A stretch of 16,572 nt of DNA from assembly GCA_041658725.1 (NCBI GenBank), contig JBAZZQ010000075.1:1-16572 (forward strand), in the 5' to 3' direction. The notes beneath the pieces are model-generated. The model was not told the origin of the DNA. It was given only the letters and a program-made list of their open reading frames with translations, and made no database searches. Below, one piece after another: positions 13,709-16,572 of the stretch; within the stretch, counting starts at the first letter, position 1; every line of letters begins with the position of its first letter. This DNA comes from JBAZZQ01 sp041658725. Lineage in GTDB: Bacteria; Planctomycetota; Phycisphaerae; JAAYCJ01. Position numbers and translations under genes: made by a program.

Positions 13709-15274
13709 ATGGCTGGAAATCACAACGATACAGAAAAACGGCTCTGGGACATTGCAGATCAACTTCGAGCCAATTCCAAACTCAAATCCTCCGAATATTC
13801 CGTTCCAGTCCTGGGACTAATCTTCCTTCGGTTCGCCGATCACAAATTTTCGCTGGCGAAGGAAAAGATCGAGAAGGACCACAAGGGCAAGACGAGCCGG
13901 ATCGGAATTACCAAAACCGACTACCAATCGAGAGGTATTCTGTACCTGCCGGAGACGGCACGGTTCTCCTCCCTTCTGAACCTGCCAGAAAGCGAGAACA
14001 TCGGCAAAGCCATCAACGATGCCATGAAAGCCATTGAGACGGAAAACGAGAATCTGAAAGATGTTCTGCCCAAGACCTATCTTCGGCTGGAAAACGATGT
14101 CCTGTTCGCCCTGCTGAAAGCCTTTTCCAAAATCGATATCGACGTGGAAGGCGATGTCTTCGGCAAGATTTACGAATATTTTCTCGGCAAATTCGCAATG
14201 GCTGAGGGTCAGCGTGGTGGGGAATTCTTTACCCCCATTTCCATCGTCAAATTAATTGTGGAAGTCATCGAACCCTTCTACGGCAAAATTTACGACCCTG
14301 CCTGTGGATCAGGTGGCATGTTCGCCCAAAGCGCCAAATTCATCGAACGGCACAAAAAGAAGCCCAGCCAGGAGATTTCCATTTACGGGCAGGAGAAAAC
14401 GGCTGAAACCATCCGATTGTGTAAGATGAACTTGGCAGTCCACGGTCTGGAAGGCGACATTCGCCAGGGCAACACTTATTACGAGGATGAACACAGTTCA
14501 GTGGGGAAGTTCGATTTCGTCATGGCTAATCCCCCCTTCAACGTCAACGGCGTGGATAAGGAAAAAATCAAAGACGATCCTCGCTTTCCTTACGGTCTGC
14601 CAAGACCCGACAACGGCAATTACCTCTGGATTCAGATTTTTTGGTCCACGCTCAGCAATAACGGACGGGCTGGTTTCGTCATGGCGAATTCTGCCAGCGA
14701 TGCCCGTCAGTCGGAAATGGACATCCGAAAAAAGTTGATTGAAAACCATGCCATCGATGTGATGATTTCCATCGGGTCGAATTTCTTCTACACGGTGACG
14801 CTGCCCTGCACCCTCTGGTTTCTGGACAAGGGCAAAAAGAAAACGGATCGTAAGGAGAAAGTTCTCTTCATTGATGCTCGTCACCTATACCAGCAGATCG
14901 ACCGTGCACATCGTGATTTTTTACCAAAACAAATTGAATTTATCGCAAATATTGTCCGTCTGTATCGAGGGGAAGCGATTGAAGCAGAAGCAGGTAGCGA
15001 GAAGTTGATGAAAGAACATTTTCCGAAAGGGAAATATCTGGACATTCTTGGATTATGCAGGATAGCGACCATCGATCAGATCAAGGAACAGTGTTATTCG
15101 CTCAATCCAGGTCGTTATGTCGGGGTGACAGAGAAGGCAGAAGATGATTTTGATTTCAAGGAACGGCTGGAAGAACTGAACGAGGAACTGGAACAGTTAA
15201 AGGTTGAAGCCCATGAAATTGAGGAAAAAATAGCAAATAACGTGGCAAGGTTGCTAGAGAGTAATGTCAAATGA
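13709..15274 (+). CDS. hsdM: Type I restriction-modification methyltransferase subunit (HsdM)
   Basis: A 521-residue adenine-N6 DNA methyltransferase subunit. The N-terminal helical domain begins RLWDIADQLRANSKLKSSEYSVPVLGLIFLRFAD (about residues 11-44). The catalytic domain has the SAM-binding motif DPACGSGGMF (196-205) and the adenine-methylation motif NPPF (274-277), both intact. The C-terminal 60 residues are a Glu/Lys/Leu-rich coiled coil. It should work with HsdS as an M2S1 enzyme that methylates host DNA at the recognition site and protects it from the HsdR nuclease. It overlaps hsdS by four bases (ATGA). The catalytic motifs suggest a functional enzyme. Confidence 0.93.
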   Translation: MAGNHNDTEKRLWDIADQLRANSKLKSSEYSVPVLGLIFLRFADHKFSLAKEKIEKDHKGKTSRIGITKTDYQSRGILYLPETARFSSLLNLPESENIGKAINDAMKAIETENENLKDVLPKTYLRLENDVLFALLKAFSKIDIDVEGDVFGKIYEYFLGKFAMAEGQRGGEFFTPISIVKLIVEVIEPFYGKIYDPACGSGGMFAQSAKFIERHKKKPSQEISIYGQEKTAETIRLCKMNLAVHGLEGDIRQGNTYYEDEHSSVGKFDFVMANPPFNVNGVDKEKIKDDPRFPYGLPRPDNGNYLWIQIFWSTLSNNGRAGFVMANSASDARQSEMDIRKKLIENHAIDVMISIGSNFFYTVTLPCTLWFLDKGKKKTDRKEKVLFIDARHLYQQIDRAHRDFLPKQIEFIANIVRLYRGEAIEAEAGSEKLMKEHFPKGKYLDILGLCRIATIDQIKEQCYSLNPGRYVGVTEKAEDDFDFKERLEELNEELEQLKVEAHEIEEKIANNVARLLESNVK

Positions 15275-16458
15275 ACAATTACCCCCGCAATTGGACTCCC
15301 CACAAACTCGACAGATTAGGTGTTGTGGGAAGAGGAAAATCACGGAACCGTCCTCGTAATGATCCGTCCTTATATGGGGGACAGTTTCCGTTTGTCCAGA
15401 CGGGCGACATCAAGAACGCTGACTTATATCTTTCGGAATACAGCCAGACCTATAATGAAAAGGGACTCTCACAAAGCAAGTTATGGAACCCAGGAACACT
15501 GTGTATCACCATAGCAGCAAATATTGCTGAGACAACGATTTTGAAAATCAAAGCGTGCTTTCCTGACAGTGTGGTGGGGTTCATTGCCGATCCTGAAAAG
15601 TCAGATGTTCGTTTCATCAAATACTATATCGATACAATTAAACTTCGGATGCAGAACGTCTCCAAGGGAACGACACAAGACAACCTGAGTTTGGAGAAAC
15701 TTTTGACCTTCGACTTCGTTGTTCCTGATGTAGAAAATCAAAACAAGATTGCTTCCATCCTTTCTTCCTACGACGATTTGATCGAGAACAACACACGTCG
15801 GATCAAGATATTGGAACAGATGGCAGAGACGATTTACACAGAATGGTTCGTCAAATTCCGTTTCCCAGGACACGAGAAAGTTAAATTTGTCAATTCAGAA
15901 TTGGGAAAGATACCGGAAGGGTGGACAATTGGAAAAGTTGGTGATTTGTATGCAGTAAAATCCGGCTTTGCTTTTAAGAGTAACAACTTTTTGCCAATTG
16001 GTGAATTCTCCGTAATTAAAATCACAAATATTCAGAATAATGTAATTGATACTGTAAATTGTGAATATATTTCTGAGAAAATAGCTCAAAGTGCAAGTAG
16101 ATTTGAAATATACGAAGGCGATCTATTTATATCAATGACAGGAGCGCAGGTAGGAAAGGTTGGAATAATGCCAAAAGTTTCTCAGAAATATTTCTTAAAC
16201 CAGCGTGTGGGGAAATATTTTCCCAAAAAACCATTTTTGACAAATGTTTCCTTTATTTACCTTTTTTCACTCTCTGATTATTTCCAAAAGCAAATATCAA
16301 ACATTGCGGCAGGTGCAGCGCAACCAAACATAAGTGGTGGGAGCATAGAAAGTATCCCTTTACTTTTACCTCCAAACGAATTAATTGAAATATTTACTTC
16401 GTTTTGTGATTACTTTCTGAGAAATATCTGCATTTTACACTATAAAAATAGGGTGTAG
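15271..16458 (+). CDS. hsdS: Type I specificity subunit (HsdS), truncated C-terminus
   Basis: A 395-residue specificity subunit that selects the bipartite DNA target. The first target-recognition domain spans about residues 1-155. The central conserved helical spacer KIASILSSYDDLIENNTRRIKILEQMAETIYTEWF lies at about 160-195. The second recognition domain begins at GWTIGKVGDLYAVKSGFAF and is markedly more A/T-rich than the first. The protein ends at ILHYKNRV, partway through the second conserved helix; the usual tail of about 25 residues resembling LTKIRDALLPKLMSGEI is absent in all three forward frames. The stop lies in sequence that resembles an insertion element. Whether the truncated subunit still assembles with HsdM is unclear. 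The ATGA overlap ties it to hsdM. Confidence 0.85.
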   Translation: MNNYPRNWTPHKLDRLGVVGRGKSRNRPRNDPSLYGGQFPFVQTGDIKNADLYLSEYSQTYNEKGLSQSKLWNPGTLCITIAANIAETTILKIKACFPDSVVGFIADPEKSDVRFIKYYIDTIKLRMQNVSKGTTQDNLSLEKLLTFDFVVPDVENQNKIASILSSYDDLIENNTRRIKILEQMAETIYTEWFVKFRFPGHEKVKFVNSELGKIPEGWTIGKVGDLYAVKSGFAFKSNNFLPIGEFSVIKITNIQNNVIDTVNCEYISEKIAQSASRFEIYEGDLFISMTGAQVGKVGIMPKVSQKYFLNQRVGKYFPKKPFLTNVSFIYLFSLSDYFQKQISNIAAGAAQPNISGGSIESIPLLLPPNELIEIFTSFCDYFLRNICILHYKNRV

Positions 16459-16572
16459 TTTCCATTTTACGTTGAAAATTTGAAAAACAGACCCCTTCTC
16501 TTTAGGATGTAACTTTCTGAAACAATGGAGGTTACAGGCCCAAAGGAAAGGAGTCCGAAATGATTGTACCAC
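16454..16572 (+). mobile_element. Probable left end of an insertion sequence, IS21-like
   Basis: The sequence changes character at TGTAGTTTCC. The TGT terminus, the GTTGAAAATTTGAAAAA stretch before a GACCCC block, and a gene start about 100 bases inside resemble my memory of IS21-family left ends. An inverted repeat TGTAAC/GTTACA (16508-16513, 16531-16536) lies between. The element would explain the missing hsdS tail, whose stop codon would come from the element. The right end and transposase body are outside the window, so the family assignment is tentative. Confidence 0.4.
16560..16572 (+). CDS. Start of an unidentified gene (possible transposase istA), partial
   Basis: ATG at 16560 is preceded by AAGGAG (16548-16553) at six bases, an excellent ribosome site. 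Only MIVP is visible. If the flanking sequence is an IS21-like end, this is the transposase IstA; hsdR or another gene remains possible. Confidence 0.45.

Larger units (their letters stand above)
8720..16572. mobile_element. Genomic island inserted at tRNA-Cys (right end not in window)
   Basis: The segment begins at the tRNA-Cys 3' end with an integrase gene and continues with genes unlike the backbone on the left: an HU-like protein, nucleases, type I restriction-modification genes, small unknown proteins and candidate small RNAs. No conjugation, replication or phage structural gene is visible, so I call it a genomic island rather than a prophage or conjugative element. The right end was not found. 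Confidence 0.6.

Overview
The window shows a bacterial chromosome joined to an integrated mobile island. Bases 1 to about 8719 look like host backbone, and bases from about 8720 to the right edge look like a genomic island inserted beside a tRNA-Cys gene. The organism is probably Gram-negative: it has a cation/acetate symporter with its DUF485 partner, a VKOR-DsbA disulfide fusion protein, and a lipid-linked glycan cluster. Shine-Dalgarno sites are AAGGAG-like, promoters are ordinary sigma70 type, and base composition is roughly balanced. The integrase resembles the recombinases common in Planctomycetes and relatives, but that describes the island rather than the host, so I do not assign a phylum.

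Backbone layout. A two-gene plus-strand operon (137-2412) encodes a DUF485 membrane protein and an ActP-like symporter with an unusually long hydrophilic insert. Facing it on the minus strand is a VKOR-DsbA fusion (2438-3697). Then comes a minus-strand glycan operon, in transcription order: SAM methyltransferase (TTG start at 8525), oligosaccharide flippase (GTG start at 7729), glycosyltransferase (6257), and a second glycosyltransferase (4948). A perfect 32-bp inverted repeat sits between the two glycosyltransferase genes. Together these suggest assembly, modification and membrane translocation of a surface polysaccharide. The tRNA-Cys gene (8646-8719) is divergent from this operon and has its own promoter.

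Island layout. A tyrosine recombinase gene with a near-consensus promoter begins about 100 bases past the tRNA. After it come an unknown 114-aa protein, an HU/IHF-like DNA-binding protein, an unknown 81-aa protein, a secreted SNase-type nuclease, a small GIY-YIG nuclease, a possible 45-aa overlapping ORF, and type I restriction-modification genes hsdM and hsdS. hsdS stops early, and the sequence after it looks like the left end of an insertion sequence (possibly IS21 family) with the first codons of its transposase at the window edge. hsdR is not in the window.

The least expected part is the gene-poor stretch 10930-12313. It holds three separate units, each with a sigma70-like promoter, a short non-coding body and an intrinsic terminator. 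They are candidate small RNAs carried by the island. A 9-bp inverted repeat brackets a promoter upstream of the HU-like gene, and an imperfect 24-base copy of the nuclease gene start lies beside it. I found no CRISPR array, reverse transcriptase or toxin-antitoxin pair that would place these RNAs in a known system.
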